Assembly: GCA_016184115.1 (NCBI GenBank)
Contig: JACPDH010000082.1
Coordinates: forward strand, 1-43,905
DNA: 43,905 bases
Source of the DNA: Acidobacteriota bacterium
Lineage (GTDB): Bacteria > Acidobacteriota > Thermoanaerobaculia > Gp7-AA8
Direction of reading: 5' to 3'
Made by a program: the position numbers and the translations under genes. Shown here in pieces: positions 32,067 to 39,502 of this stretch. Under the pieces are notes generated by a model. It did no database searches. It worked only from the letters and a program-made list of their open reading frames with translations, and was not told where the DNA came from. Position 1 is the stretch's first letter, and every line of letters starts with the position of its first letter.

Positions 32067-33734
32067 TTAGGCCGGTTTCCGCACCGGCTCGCCATGCACC
32101 CGCAGCCAGTCGAGCAGCGCACCGTCATCGAGCTCGACGACTGCCGGCGGAACGCGACGCCGCCCGCGCGAGAGTACGAGCGCGTCACCCGCGTCGACGA
32201 CGATCTGCCGTTTCGTTCGCGCATCGGCGTCGCGCGCGAAGCGAATGCCGACGGCCGGGCGAGCTCCCCGCCGCCCGTCGATCAGCTCGAACACGACCAT
32301 CTCGCGGATCGAGTCGTGGTCGCTCGCGATCGTCGCCGCGGCTCGTAGGAACGCCGGCGGGAGTGCCGCACGCAGCGGCTCCACGAGATACGACGCCTGC
32401 TCCGGCTCCTCGCTGAATCTCCCAGCTTCCAGAAGCACGCCGATCTGTTCAACCGATAGGTCGAGCGAGACCGGGCCCGCGGGATCGATCACGAGCGCGG
32501 CGTCGCCCGACTCGGCGGCCATCGCGAGCACGCGTTTCGCCTCGAGAGCGACCCGGTGCCTGTGCTTTGGATTCCACGCTGCAATCGCCTTCTCTCCCGT
32601 GAACGCGAGCGAGACTCTTCGCCCCTGAGAGTCGAGCGCGCCAGCGCGCTCGAGAGGTCGCTCCCTGGGCGCGGGAAGCCCAAGCTCGAGCAATGGCACG
32701 TCGGCGACAGGATCGTTCAACGGAACCAACAGCGGAGCAGCCAGAAGTCTGGAGGCCACGGCGTTCCGGTGCGATTCGGTGTCGTGTCGCGCCCGCGCGG
32801 CGAGCGCACGGCGCAACGGACCATCCTCCACCATCTCGCCGGTCGCGTCGCTTTCCATCGACGCGAACGCTCCGGCATAGAACTCCAGATGGTCCTGCAG
32901 CTCGTCAGGGCACGCCTCTCGAATGGACGCGATGAGCGCTTCGCCTTCACGGCGCCGTCCCGCATCGAGGAGTGCGTAAAGCAGGTTCACGCCGCATCGC
33001 GCGCCATGCTTGCGCGCGTCATACCGCGGAAGTACCAGCTCGAGCAATCCGGAGACATCGCGGCGCCTCGCCAGCAACGCCGACAGCGGCCCGAGGATCG
33101 GTTCGGCAGGCTCGATCGAGGCTGCCTCGGCTGCGAGGCTTTTCGCCTCACCAGCGTCTCCCGCCTCGAATCGAATCGACGCGAGGAGCAGTTTCGCTCT
33201 CCACGCGGCCTCGCACTTCGCAAGGCGTTCGAGCTCCAGCATTGGGCCCGTCTCACCCGATGCGTCGCAGGTGTGCTCCACCACGAGTCGCAAGGCGCGC
33301 GCGTGATTCACATCGGAGTCGAGCGCCGAGCGGAGCGCTGCCTCGCCCTTCGCCTTCAGGTGGCGTGCAAACAACGTCTCTGCCTCGACGTAGAGAAAAT
33401 CGGCGCAATCGCCAAATAGATCGCGCCCGCGCTGAAGCATCTCCTCCGCGCGCGTGAACCGGCCGGCGCGACACGACACAAGAGCGGGAATCCACGTGCG
33501 CCGTCGTCGGTCGGGATCGATCCTCGCAAGATGCTCCGCCCCATCGAGGACCTCAACGGCCAGTCCCGCCTCGATGGCAGTGAGCAGAGTCTCGGCCAGT
33601 CGCACCGGGTCGGTGCGGAATGCCGCGAGTGCGGCGGGCAGGATCTCGTCGCGCAGTTCCCGGCGCGAAGCTGGGAGGACGGATCCGTCCGCGCGCCTGG
33701 CGTCGACGCGCTCTCGATGCGAAGCAGGGACCAC
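32067..33734 (-). CDS. TPR-like protein with SseB C-terminal module
   Basis: The 555-residue product has a helical N-terminal half with TPR-like units (about 30-300, for example ALVSCRAGRFTRAEEMLQRGRDLFG) and a C-terminal half matching SseB. VSLAFTGEKAIAAWNPKHRHR and DAALVIDPAGPVSLDLSVEQIGVLLEAG form the SseB N domain (about 365-445), and ALPPAFLRAAATIASDHDSIREMVVFEL the SseB C domain. SseB causes enhanced serine sensitivity when overproduced in E. coli; its biochemical role is unknown, and related domains occur in secretion-linked proteins. The start is a GTG at 33734 with TACGAT 6 nt before it. It converges with the anti-sigma gene (15 bp) and is divergent from the E1 gene (87 bp). Confidence 0.7.
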   Translation of the reverse strand: MVPASHRERVDARRADGSVLPASRRELRDEILPAALAAFRTDPVRLAETLLTAIEAGLAVEVLDGAEHLARIDPDRRRRTWIPALVSCRAGRFTRAEEMLQRGRDLFGDCADFLYVEAETLFARHLKAKGEAALRSALDSDVNHARALRLVVEHTCDASGETGPMLELERLAKCEAAWRAKLLLASIRFEAGDAGEAKSLAAEAASIEPAEPILGPLSALLARRRDVSGLLELVLPRYDARKHGARCGVNLLYALLDAGRRREGEALIASIREACPDELQDHLEFYAGAFASMESDATGEMVEDGPLRRALAARARHDTESHRNAVASRLLAAPLLVPLNDPVADVPLLELGLPAPRERPLERAGALDSQGRRVSLAFTGEKAIAAWNPKHRHRVALEAKRVLAMAAESGDAALVIDPAGPVSLDLSVEQIGVLLEAGRFSEEPEQASYLVEPLRAALPPAFLRAAATIASDHDSIREMVVFELIDGRRGARPAVGIRFARDADARTKRQIVVDAGDALVLSRGRRRVPPAVVELDDGALLDWLRVHGEPVRKPA

Positions 33735-33740
33735 GTGCGA

Positions 33741-33746
33741 ATCGTA
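33741..33746 (-). promoter_or_regulatory. Predicted -10 box (TACGAT), leaderless start of the TPR-SseB gene
   Basis: On the minus strand TACGAT is followed by 6 nt and GTG 33734. The same hexamer serves the divergent E1 gene at 33808. Confidence 0.45.
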
Positions 33747-33807
33747 CCGCGTCGCAGCCTCGCTGCGCCCGGCACGGCGAAACGCGATCGGGGAATGCCG
33801 CTTCTGC

Positions 33808-33813
33808 TACGAT
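33808..33813 (+). promoter_or_regulatory. Predicted -10 box (TACGAT), leaderless start of the E1 gene
   Basis: TACGAT lies 8 nt before the ATG at 33822, with no Shine-Dalgarno. This start is preferred to several earlier in-frame ATG codons that overlap the divergent gene. Confidence 0.5.
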
Positions 33814-33821
33814 CCGGCGCC

Positions 33822-36335
33822 ATGAGCTCAACCTCGAACATCGCGCCGGCACGACGGCGCCTCTCCATCGGCGAACGCTTTGCCGCGTTCGTCGCCGAGC
33901 GCCACCCCTTTGCTGCGCATGCTGCCGTCGAGACGCTTGCCGAGCTGCTCACACGCCGCGAGGGTGCGACGCGTGACTCCGATTCGATCGAGTCGCTCCG
34001 CGCGCCGCTCGCCGAGGCTCTCCGATCGCGACTCGCACGCGAACTGAGCGTCAGCTCGCTTCCGACGCTGCCGTCGCTCGAAACGACGCCACGCGTCTCC
34101 GCGGCCGCACGCCTCACGACCGCCGTCGACGGAGTCGTCGACGAGTGTGACGGCTTCCTTCGGCGCGAAGCGATCGCCGCGTCGCTCACGCGCGACGAAC
34201 GCCGCGAGATTCTTCGCGGAATGACGCTCACCCGCGCCGTCGACAACCGCCTCAAAGCGTTCTTCCTGGGCGGCGAGGTTCGCTACGGATCGACCGGATT
34301 TCAGGGAAAGGGCTTCCGCTCGCTCGGGCAGGAAGCGATCTACGCGGCGGCAATCCGGCTCCGCCGCGGCACGGAGTGGGTCGCGCCCGATGGCTCATGG
34401 CGCGGCGACGTCGTTGCACCGCTGATCCGCGACCTTGGCGCGGTGCTGGCGATGCGCCCCGAGCCCGTAACGGTGCGGATGGTGCTCAGTGCACAGATGG
34501 CGAAAGCAGGCGCGCCGATGGACGGCCGCGACCTCCACGTTGGCGATTTCCATCGCGGAATCCTCCCCGCGATGGCGCCGCTCGCAACTCCGGCGCTCAC
34601 CGCGGCCGGGCTTGCAATGGCCTACTCGCTCCAGGGCTCGTCGCAGGTCGCAGTGACCTTCATCGGCGACGGCGGCTCCTCGCTCGGAGAGTGGCATGAG
34701 GCGATCAACCTCTGCGCTGCGCGACGACTCCCCGCCGTGTTCTGCATCCAGAACAATCAGACTGCCCTCTCGACCCCCGTGTCGGAGCAGTCGACGGTTC
34801 GCACATTCGCCGACAAGGCCCTCGGCTACGGCATGCCGGGCCTAACCGTCGACGGCACCGATCCCGACGCGATCGCAGCGGCCTTCACCTGGGCGGCCGA
34901 GCGCGCCCGCGCGGGCGACGGACCCACCCTCGTCGAGCTCGTCGCAATGCGGATCTGCGGTCACGCACATCACGACGACATGCTCTACGTCGGAAAGGAG
35001 CCGGCGATCTCGTGGGACTACCCGGAGCTTTCGGAGAGCGGGTACGCGAATCGCGAGGCGTGGGACTACTGGCGTCATCGCGATCCGATCTCGACCTATG
35101 CCGCACTACTCGTCGCCGAGGGAGTGATTGGGCCCGACGACCTGGGGGCGATGAAGCGCGAAGCTTCGGCTCTCGTCGAGCGCGAAGCGCGCGCTGTCGT
35201 CGACGCGCCGTGGCCGGAGCCGTCGAGCGCCGGCGCTGGAGTGCTCGCGAACGAATCTCCGCGAACGCGGATCGAAATGCTCGACGACGAAGCGCGCAAA
35301 CACGTCGAGAGGCTCCGAATGCCGGAGGTCGAGGCGGCGCCCCCGTTCGACTCGAAGGGGCGGACGATGCTCGACGCGATCATGACCGGCGTCGGCGACG
35401 TCCTCGCCTCCGATCCACGCGCGTTCGTCTACGGCGAAGACTGTGGCGGGCGCTATGGAAACGCCTTCCTGCTTCTTCGGCCTTTACTCGAGCGCTTCGG
35501 CGGGAGGATCCTCAATTCGACCCTCGCCGAAGGCGGCGTGTTAGGCGTGTGCGTGGGCGCCGCGCTCGCGGGGATGAGACCGATCGGCGAGATGCAGTTC
35601 AATGACTTCGTCGCGACGGGGTTCAATCAGCTCGTCAACAACGCTGCCAAGCTGCGCTACCGCTGGGGCGCGTCGGTTCCGATGGTCGTGCGCATGCCGT
35701 GGGGGGGATTGCGTCACGCCGGGCCGTATCACAGCCAGAACACCGAAGCCTGGTTCTACAGGACTCCCGGATTGAAGATCGTCGTGCCGTCGACACCACA
35801 CGACGCGCGCGCGCTCATGGCGAGCGCCGTTGCCGACCCCGATCCCGTGCTTTACTACGAGCACATCGCCCTCTACCGCGACCCGCGCATCAAACAGCCG
35901 CTCGGAGACGAGCCGCCCAAGCCGATCGAGATCGGTAAGGCGGCACTCCGGCGCGAAGGGCGCGATCTGGCGATCGTCTCCTGGGGAGCCTACGTTCACG
36001 TCGGAATGCGCGTCGCAACGAAGCTCGCAAAGGACGGCATCGAAGCCTCGGTGCTCGACCTTCGCACGCTTGCGCCGCTCGATCGCGACGCGTTACTCGC
36101 CGTAGCACGCCACTGCAGCCGCGTGCTCGTCATCGAGGAAGACACGCGGACGGGAAGCGTCGGCGAGAGCGTCGCCGCGATCGTCCAGGAGGAAGCGTTC
36201 GAATGGCTCGATGCGCCGGTGCGCGTCGTTGGATCGCTCGACACTCCAGTCCCCTACTCTCCTCCCCTCGAGGAGTTCTTCCTGGCAAGCGAAGCAGAAA
36301 TCGAGCGGGCGGCGCGCCTTCTCGTCGCCTTCTGA
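33822..36335 (+). CDS. 2-Oxoacid dehydrogenase E1, alpha and beta subunits fused
   Basis: The 837-residue product joins both halves of a thiamine-diphosphate E1. The alpha half (about 110-480) has GRDLHVGDFHRGILPAMAPLA, the ThDP/Mg motif GDGGSSLGEWHEAINLCAARR ending in QNN, and HAHHDDM. The beta half (about 515-835) has VYGEDCGGRYGN, TLAEGGVLGVCVGAALAGMRPIGEMQF with the conserved Glu, and the transketolase C-terminal part. About 110 extra residues at the N-terminus are helical and unassigned. Such fusions decarboxylate branched-chain oxoacids or pyruvate and hand the acyl group to a lipoyl E2. No E2 or E3 gene is in the window, so the partners are elsewhere or the enzyme works differently. 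Confidence 0.9.
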   Translation: MSSTSNIAPARRRLSIGERFAAFVAERHPFAAHAAVETLAELLTRREGATRDSDSIESLRAPLAEALRSRLARELSVSSLPTLPSLETTPRVSAAARLTTAVDGVVDECDGFLRREAIAASLTRDERREILRGMTLTRAVDNRLKAFFLGGEVRYGSTGFQGKGFRSLGQEAIYAAAIRLRRGTEWVAPDGSWRGDVVAPLIRDLGAVLAMRPEPVTVRMVLSAQMAKAGAPMDGRDLHVGDFHRGILPAMAPLATPALTAAGLAMAYSLQGSSQVAVTFIGDGGSSLGEWHEAINLCAARRLPAVFCIQNNQTALSTPVSEQSTVRTFADKALGYGMPGLTVDGTDPDAIAAAFTWAAERARAGDGPTLVELVAMRICGHAHHDDMLYVGKEPAISWDYPELSESGYANREAWDYWRHRDPISTYAALLVAEGVIGPDDLGAMKREASALVEREARAVVDAPWPEPSSAGAGVLANESPRTRIEMLDDEARKHVERLRMPEVEAAPPFDSKGRTMLDAIMTGVGDVLASDPRAFVYGEDCGGRYGNAFLLLRPLLERFGGRILNSTLAEGGVLGVCVGAALAGMRPIGEMQFNDFVATGFNQLVNNAAKLRYRWGASVPMVVRMPWGGLRHAGPYHSQNTEAWFYRTPGLKIVVPSTPHDARALMASAVADPDPVLYYEHIALYRDPRIKQPLGDEPPKPIEIGKAALRREGRDLAIVSWGAYVHVGMRVATKLAKDGIEASVLDLRTLAPLDRDALLAVARHCSRVLVIEEDTRTGSVGESVAAIVQEEAFEWLDAPVRVVGSLDTPVPYSPPLEEFFLASEAEIERAARLLVAF

Positions 36336-36474
36336 AACGGCGGCCTGGAATCAAGGGCAGCGCGCTTAATCGCGGCGTACTAACTTTAGTTGGGCGTAGT
36401 CGCAACTCGTTGCTGTGCTAAGATTTTCCCAATTCAGCAGCGCGAGTGCGAAGCTCGAAGGACGAGGACAATCG

Positions 36475-36885
36475 ATGGCGCAATCGAATTCGGGGGCCGC
36501 TCCGGTGGAACCCAGAGTCACCCGTCGTGCGAAGCGCGTCCGCTTGTTTTCACCGATCGGTGCGAGAATCGACGGCGCGAAGGTGACCGTCGTCGACATC
36601 AGTTCCATCGGCGCCCGCCTCGAGCATGGATTCCCGCTTAACATCAGCGCTCACGTCGAGGTCGCATTCGAGTTCGACGCGGAAGGGACGGTCATCGCCG
36701 TCCCCTGCGAAGTGGTCCGCTGCAAGCTCGATAAGAGCATCTTCAAGGACAGGATCAGCTACACGAGCGGCGTTCGTTTCAGCGAGCCAGACGGCACCGC
36801 CGTTCAGGAGCTCATGAACCTCGTCTCTCACGTCGTCAAGGAAGACCTCGACGCGCGGCGCGAGTACGCGAAGAAGCGAAAGTAG
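36475..36885 (+). CDS. PilZ-domain protein (cyclic di-GMP receptor)
   Basis: The 136-residue product is a single PilZ domain. It has the arginine motif region VTRRAKRVRLF near the start and VDISSIGARLEH, which fits the D/N-x-S-x-x-G motif; together these bind cyclic di-GMP in the family. The C-terminal tail (VVKEDLDARREYAKKRK) is a charged helix. ATG 36475 follows GACGAGGACAATCG, an acceptable ribosome-binding site; an earlier ATG at 36415 is less likely. TAAGAT at 36418-36423 may be its -10 box. The window also holds a diguanylate cyclase at 14081-17236, so the signal is made in this organism. Confidence 0.85.
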   Translation: MAQSNSGAAPVEPRVTRRAKRVRLFSPIGARIDGAKVTVVDISSIGARLEHGFPLNISAHVEVAFEFDAEGTVIAVPCEVVRCKLDKSIFKDRISYTSGVRFSEPDGTAVQELMNLVSHVVKEDLDARREYAKKRK

Positions 36886-36911
36886 CGACCGCAGCCACGT
36901 TTCTCACCTCT

Positions 36912-37403
36912 TCAACTGCGTTCCCTCTCCATCTCGACAAACTCGTAATCCCATCGGTTCTTCTCATCGGCGGAATGGGGATCACGCGTCACGACGCGCC
37001 AATCGCGCGCCTCGAACGTCGGGAAATACGTATCGGCCTCGAACTCGGCGGCGATCCTCGTGAGGATCATCCGGTCGGCACGGGGGAGCGCCTGGCGATA
37101 GATCTCCGCTCCCCCGATGACGAACGCCTCCTCACGGCCGGCACAGTGCGCGATGGCCGCCTCGAGAGATGAGACGGCAACGACCCCGTCGGCAGCGAAT
37201 GCACGGTTCCTCGTAACAACGATGTTCTCGCGCCCCGGAAGCGGCTTCTTCACTTCGTCGAACGTCCGGCGGCCCATGATCACCGCGTGTCCCATCGTCG
37301 TCCGCTTGAAGAATGCGAGGTCGCCCGGCAACCGCCACGGCAGACCACCCGCAAGTCCGAGCTCGCCTCGCTTCCCGACGGCCGCGATGATCGTCAGCCT
37401 CAT
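36912..37403 (-). CDS. folA: Dihydrofolate reductase
   Basis: The 163-residue product has the family length and motifs: [25 protein letters not shown] (substrate Asp in the LPGDL helix), [20 protein letters not shown] and [11 protein letters not shown] (NADPH site). It reduces dihydrofolate to tetrahydrofolate with NADPH. Its ATG overlaps the thyA stop (37400-37403), so the pair is translationally coupled. This is a classic arrangement, because thymidylate synthase makes dihydrofolate. It converges with the PilZ gene. Confidence 0.95.
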   Translation of the reverse strand: MRLTIIAAVGKRGELGLAGGLPWRLPGDLAFFKRTTMGHAVIMGRRTFDEVKKPLPGRENIVVTRNRAFAADGVVAVSSLEAAIAHCAGREEAFVIGGAEIYRQALPRADRMILTRIAAEFEADTYFPTFEARDWRVVTRDPHSADEKNRWDYEFVEMERERS

Positions 37404-38194
37404 ACCGCGACCGCCGCGCGGATCGCAGGATGCGGATCGTAGCTCTCGAGTGAGAAGTCCTCGTACAGGAACTCGAAGATCGAGCGCCGATCGCGATTCA
37501 TGCGAAGCGCAGGAAGCGGTCGAGGCTCGCGCGAGAGCTGAAGGCGCGCCTGTTCGACATGGTTCGAATAGAGGTGAACGTCGCCGAACGTATGGACGAA
37601 GTCGCCCGGTTCGAGATCGCAGACCTGAGCCATCATCATCGTGAGCAGGGCGTATGACGCGATGTTGAACGGCACGCCGAGAAAGACATCCGCGCTGCGC
37701 TGGTAGAGCTGGCACGACAGGCGCCCGTTCGCAACATAAAACTGAAAGAGGGCGTGACAGGGCGGGAGCGCCATCCGCTCGATCTCTCCCGGATTCCACG
37801 CCGTGACCATGAGGCGGCGCGAGTCAGGGTTCCGCTTGATCTGTTCCACGACCTCTGCGATCTGATCGATCGAGCGGCCATCTGCAGTCGCCCACGAACG
37901 CCACTGGTGCCCGTAAACCGGACCGAGCTCGCCGTTTGCATCGGCCCACTCGTCCCAGATCGTCACCCCATTCTCGCGCAGGTACGTCACGTTCGTCGCG
38001 CCCGAGAGGAACCAGAGGAGCTCATGAATGATCGACTTCACGTGAAGCTTCTTCGTCGTCACGAGCGGAAATCCCTTCGAGAGGTCGAATCGCATCTGAT
38101 AGCCAAAGACGCTCGTCGTTCCGGTGCCTGTCCTGTCTCCCTTCGAGACGCCATGGTCGAGGATGTGCTGCAGGAGGTCGAGATAAGGGCGCAT
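37400..38194 (-). CDS. thyA: Thymidylate synthase
   Basis: The 264-residue product equals the length of E. coli ThyA and is well conserved: [18 protein letters not shown], the catalytic Cys in [13 protein letters not shown], the [20 protein letters not shown] block and HLYSNHVEQ. It methylates dUMP with methylenetetrahydrofolate, giving dTMP and dihydrofolate for the coupled folA. ATG 38194 is chosen from homology and from the TAGAAT box 7 nt upstream; an upstream in-frame extension reads through a heptad hairpin and is not protein-like. Confidence 0.97.
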   Translation of the reverse strand: MRPYLDLLQHILDHGVSKGDRTGTGTTSVFGYQMRFDLSKGFPLVTTKKLHVKSIIHELLWFLSGATNVTYLRENGVTIWDEWADANGELGPVYGHQWRSWATADGRSIDQIAEVVEQIKRNPDSRRLMVTAWNPGEIERMALPPCHALFQFYVANGRLSCQLYQRSADVFLGVPFNIASYALLTMMMAQVCDLEPGDFVHTFGDVHLYSNHVEQARLQLSREPRPLPALRMNRDRRSIFEFLYEDFSLESYDPHPAIRAAVAV

Positions 38195-38201
38195 AGACGG
38201 C

Positions 38202-38207
38202 ATTCTA
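38202..38207 (-). promoter_or_regulatory. Predicted -10 box (TAGAAT), leaderless start of thyA
   Basis: On the minus strand TAGAAT is followed by 7 nt and the ATG at 38194, with no Shine-Dalgarno. Confidence 0.5.
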
Positions 38208-38251
38208 AGAGCGATCGACGCGATTCGCACACGGAGCACACGGAAGTGAGA

Positions 38252-38359
38252 AACACACTGAATGCTGAATTCAGAGGGATGAATGGAGAAGGGCGAGGAG
38301 GGCGCCCGGCACAGCCACCCTTCGACATTCATCATTCTGCATTCTGCATTCGTTGTGTT
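38252..38359. repeat. Hairpin built of GAATGNN heptads between thyA and the NRDE gene
   Basis: The left arm (38252-38293) contains the phased units GAATGCT, GAATTCA, GAGGGAT, GAATGGA, GAAGGGC. The right arm (38318-38359), read on the other strand, contains GAATGCA, GAATGCA, GAATGAT, GAATGTC, GAAGGGT. The arms pair imperfectly over about 40 bp around a GC-rich loop. It lies upstream of two divergent leaderless genes. Confidence 0.85.
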
Positions 38360-38378
38360 CATGTTTGTCGGGCCTCCG

Positions 38379-38384
38379 TAGAAT
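38379..38384 (+). promoter_or_regulatory. Predicted -10 box (TAGAAT), leaderless start of the NRDE gene
   Basis: TAGAAT lies 6 nt before the ATG at 38391. The same hexamer at mirror position serves the divergent thyA. Confidence 0.5.
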
Positions 38385-38390
38385 CATCGA

Positions 38391-39164
38391 ATGTGCGTCA
38401 TCCTCCTGGCCTATCGGACCGACCGCCGCTACGAGATCGCGGTCGCCGCGAACCGTGACGAATACCATGAGCGGGCTGCGGAACCGCTTGGTTTCTGGCG
38501 AGACGCCCCCCGCGTGCTCGCAGGGCGCGACTTGATCGGCGGGGGGACATGGATTGGCGTCACGCGGGAAGGCCGCTTCGCGGCGATTACGAATTATCGC
38601 GAGCCGCACGCCCCGCCGCGCACGAATGCCCCTTCGCGCGGCTCGCTCACACGCGACTTTCTTCAGGGCCACTCCGACGCCCCAGGCTATCTCGACAAGA
38701 TCGCGCCGAGGGCCGCAGAGTTTGCGGGATTCAGTCTGATCGTCTTCGATGGTGATTCGCTCGCCTTCTTCTCGAATCGCGGCAGCGCACCCGCGACACT
38801 CGCTCCAGGCGTCTACGGACTCAGCAACCACCTTCTCGACACGCCCTGGCCCAAAGTGATGCGCGGGCGCGAGCGGCTCGCGGAGACGCTCGCAAACGGC
38901 GATGATCCTGTGCCCGCAATGTTCGAGATCCTCGCCGATCGCTCGTTTGCCGGGTACACGGAGCTCCCTCGCACCGGCCTCGAGCTCGAGCAGGAGCGGC
39001 TGCTCTCCCCGCTCTTCATCACCGGAGATCACTACGGCACTCGCTCCTCGACCGTCATGCTCATCGGTAAGACTGAAATCGAGGCCGCCGAGCGAACGTT
39101 TTCATGCGATGCGAGCCCCAGCGGAAGACGTGTGTTCAAGCTCGACCGCGATGCGGTTGCCTGA
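38391..39164 (+). CDS. NRDE-family (TANGO2-like) protein
   Basis: The 257-residue product begins MCVILLAY, with the conserved Cys2 of the family, and has the name-giving NRDE motif in VAANRDEYHERAAEPLGFW. Further family blocks are GRDLIGGGTWIGVTREGRFAAITNYREP, NRGSAPATLAPGVYGLSNHLLDTPWPKV and the C-terminal SSTVMLI. TANGO2 relatives occur from bacteria to humans; roles in heme or lipid handling have been proposed and the bacterial role is unsettled. An N-terminal nucleophile (Ntn) hydrolase-like start at Cys2 is possible. It lies 20 bp before clpS on the same strand. Confidence 0.9.
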   Translation: MCVILLAYRTDRRYEIAVAANRDEYHERAAEPLGFWRDAPRVLAGRDLIGGGTWIGVTREGRFAAITNYREPHAPPRTNAPSRGSLTRDFLQGHSDAPGYLDKIAPRAAEFAGFSLIVFDGDSLAFFSNRGSAPATLAPGVYGLSNHLLDTPWPKVMRGRERLAETLANGDDPVPAMFEILADRSFAGYTELPRTGLELEQERLLSPLFITGDHYGTRSSTVMLIGKTEIEAAERTFSCDASPSGRRVFKLDRDAVA

Positions 39165-39184
39165 GCCGGGGACGTTCGACGACG

Positions 39185-39499
39185 ATGCTGCCAGTCTGGG
39201 ATACCGAAGAGTCTGCGACCGCGGAGGCGGAAGACGAAGTCCGTCGCCCCTCGCTGTATCGCGTGCTCATTCACAACGACGACTACACCACGATGGACTT
39301 CGTGGTGTTCGTCCTCGAGTCGGTCTTTCACCGTTCGGAAGGCGACGCCATCCGCCTCATGCTTCAGGTACACCAGCAGGGTGTCGGCATCGCCGGCATC
39401 TTCACGTTCGAGATCGCGGAAATGAAAGCGACCGAAACGATGGAGCTTGCACGCGCAAACGAATATCCTCTTCTCTGTACCCTCGAGGAGGCTGAGTAG
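39185..39499 (+). CDS. clpS: ATP-dependent Clp protease adaptor ClpS
   Basis: The 104-residue product is a ClpS domain with a flexible acidic N-terminus (TEESATAEAEDE). Family motifs are present: RVLIHNDDYTTMDFVVFVLESVF, where the NDD-Y-T-T-M stretch lines the N-degron pocket, GDAIRLMLQVHQQGVGIAGIFTFEIAEMK, and PLLCTLEEAE. ClpS binds proteins with bulky N-terminal residues and delivers them to ClpA-ClpP. ATG 39185 keeps a normal adaptor length. The stop is 3 bp before clpA, so the two are co-transcribed. Confidence 0.95.
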   Translation: MLPVWDTEESATAEAEDEVRRPSLYRVLIHNDDYTTMDFVVFVLESVFHRSEGDAIRLMLQVHQQGVGIAGIFTFEIAEMKATETMELARANEYPLLCTLEEAE

Positions 39500-39502
39500 G
39501 TC

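Noticed and set aside
38195-38362. N-terminal extension of thyA
   Set aside because: The extra 56 residues are read from the heptad hairpin and lie upstream of a TAGAAT box; ThyA homology begins at 38194.
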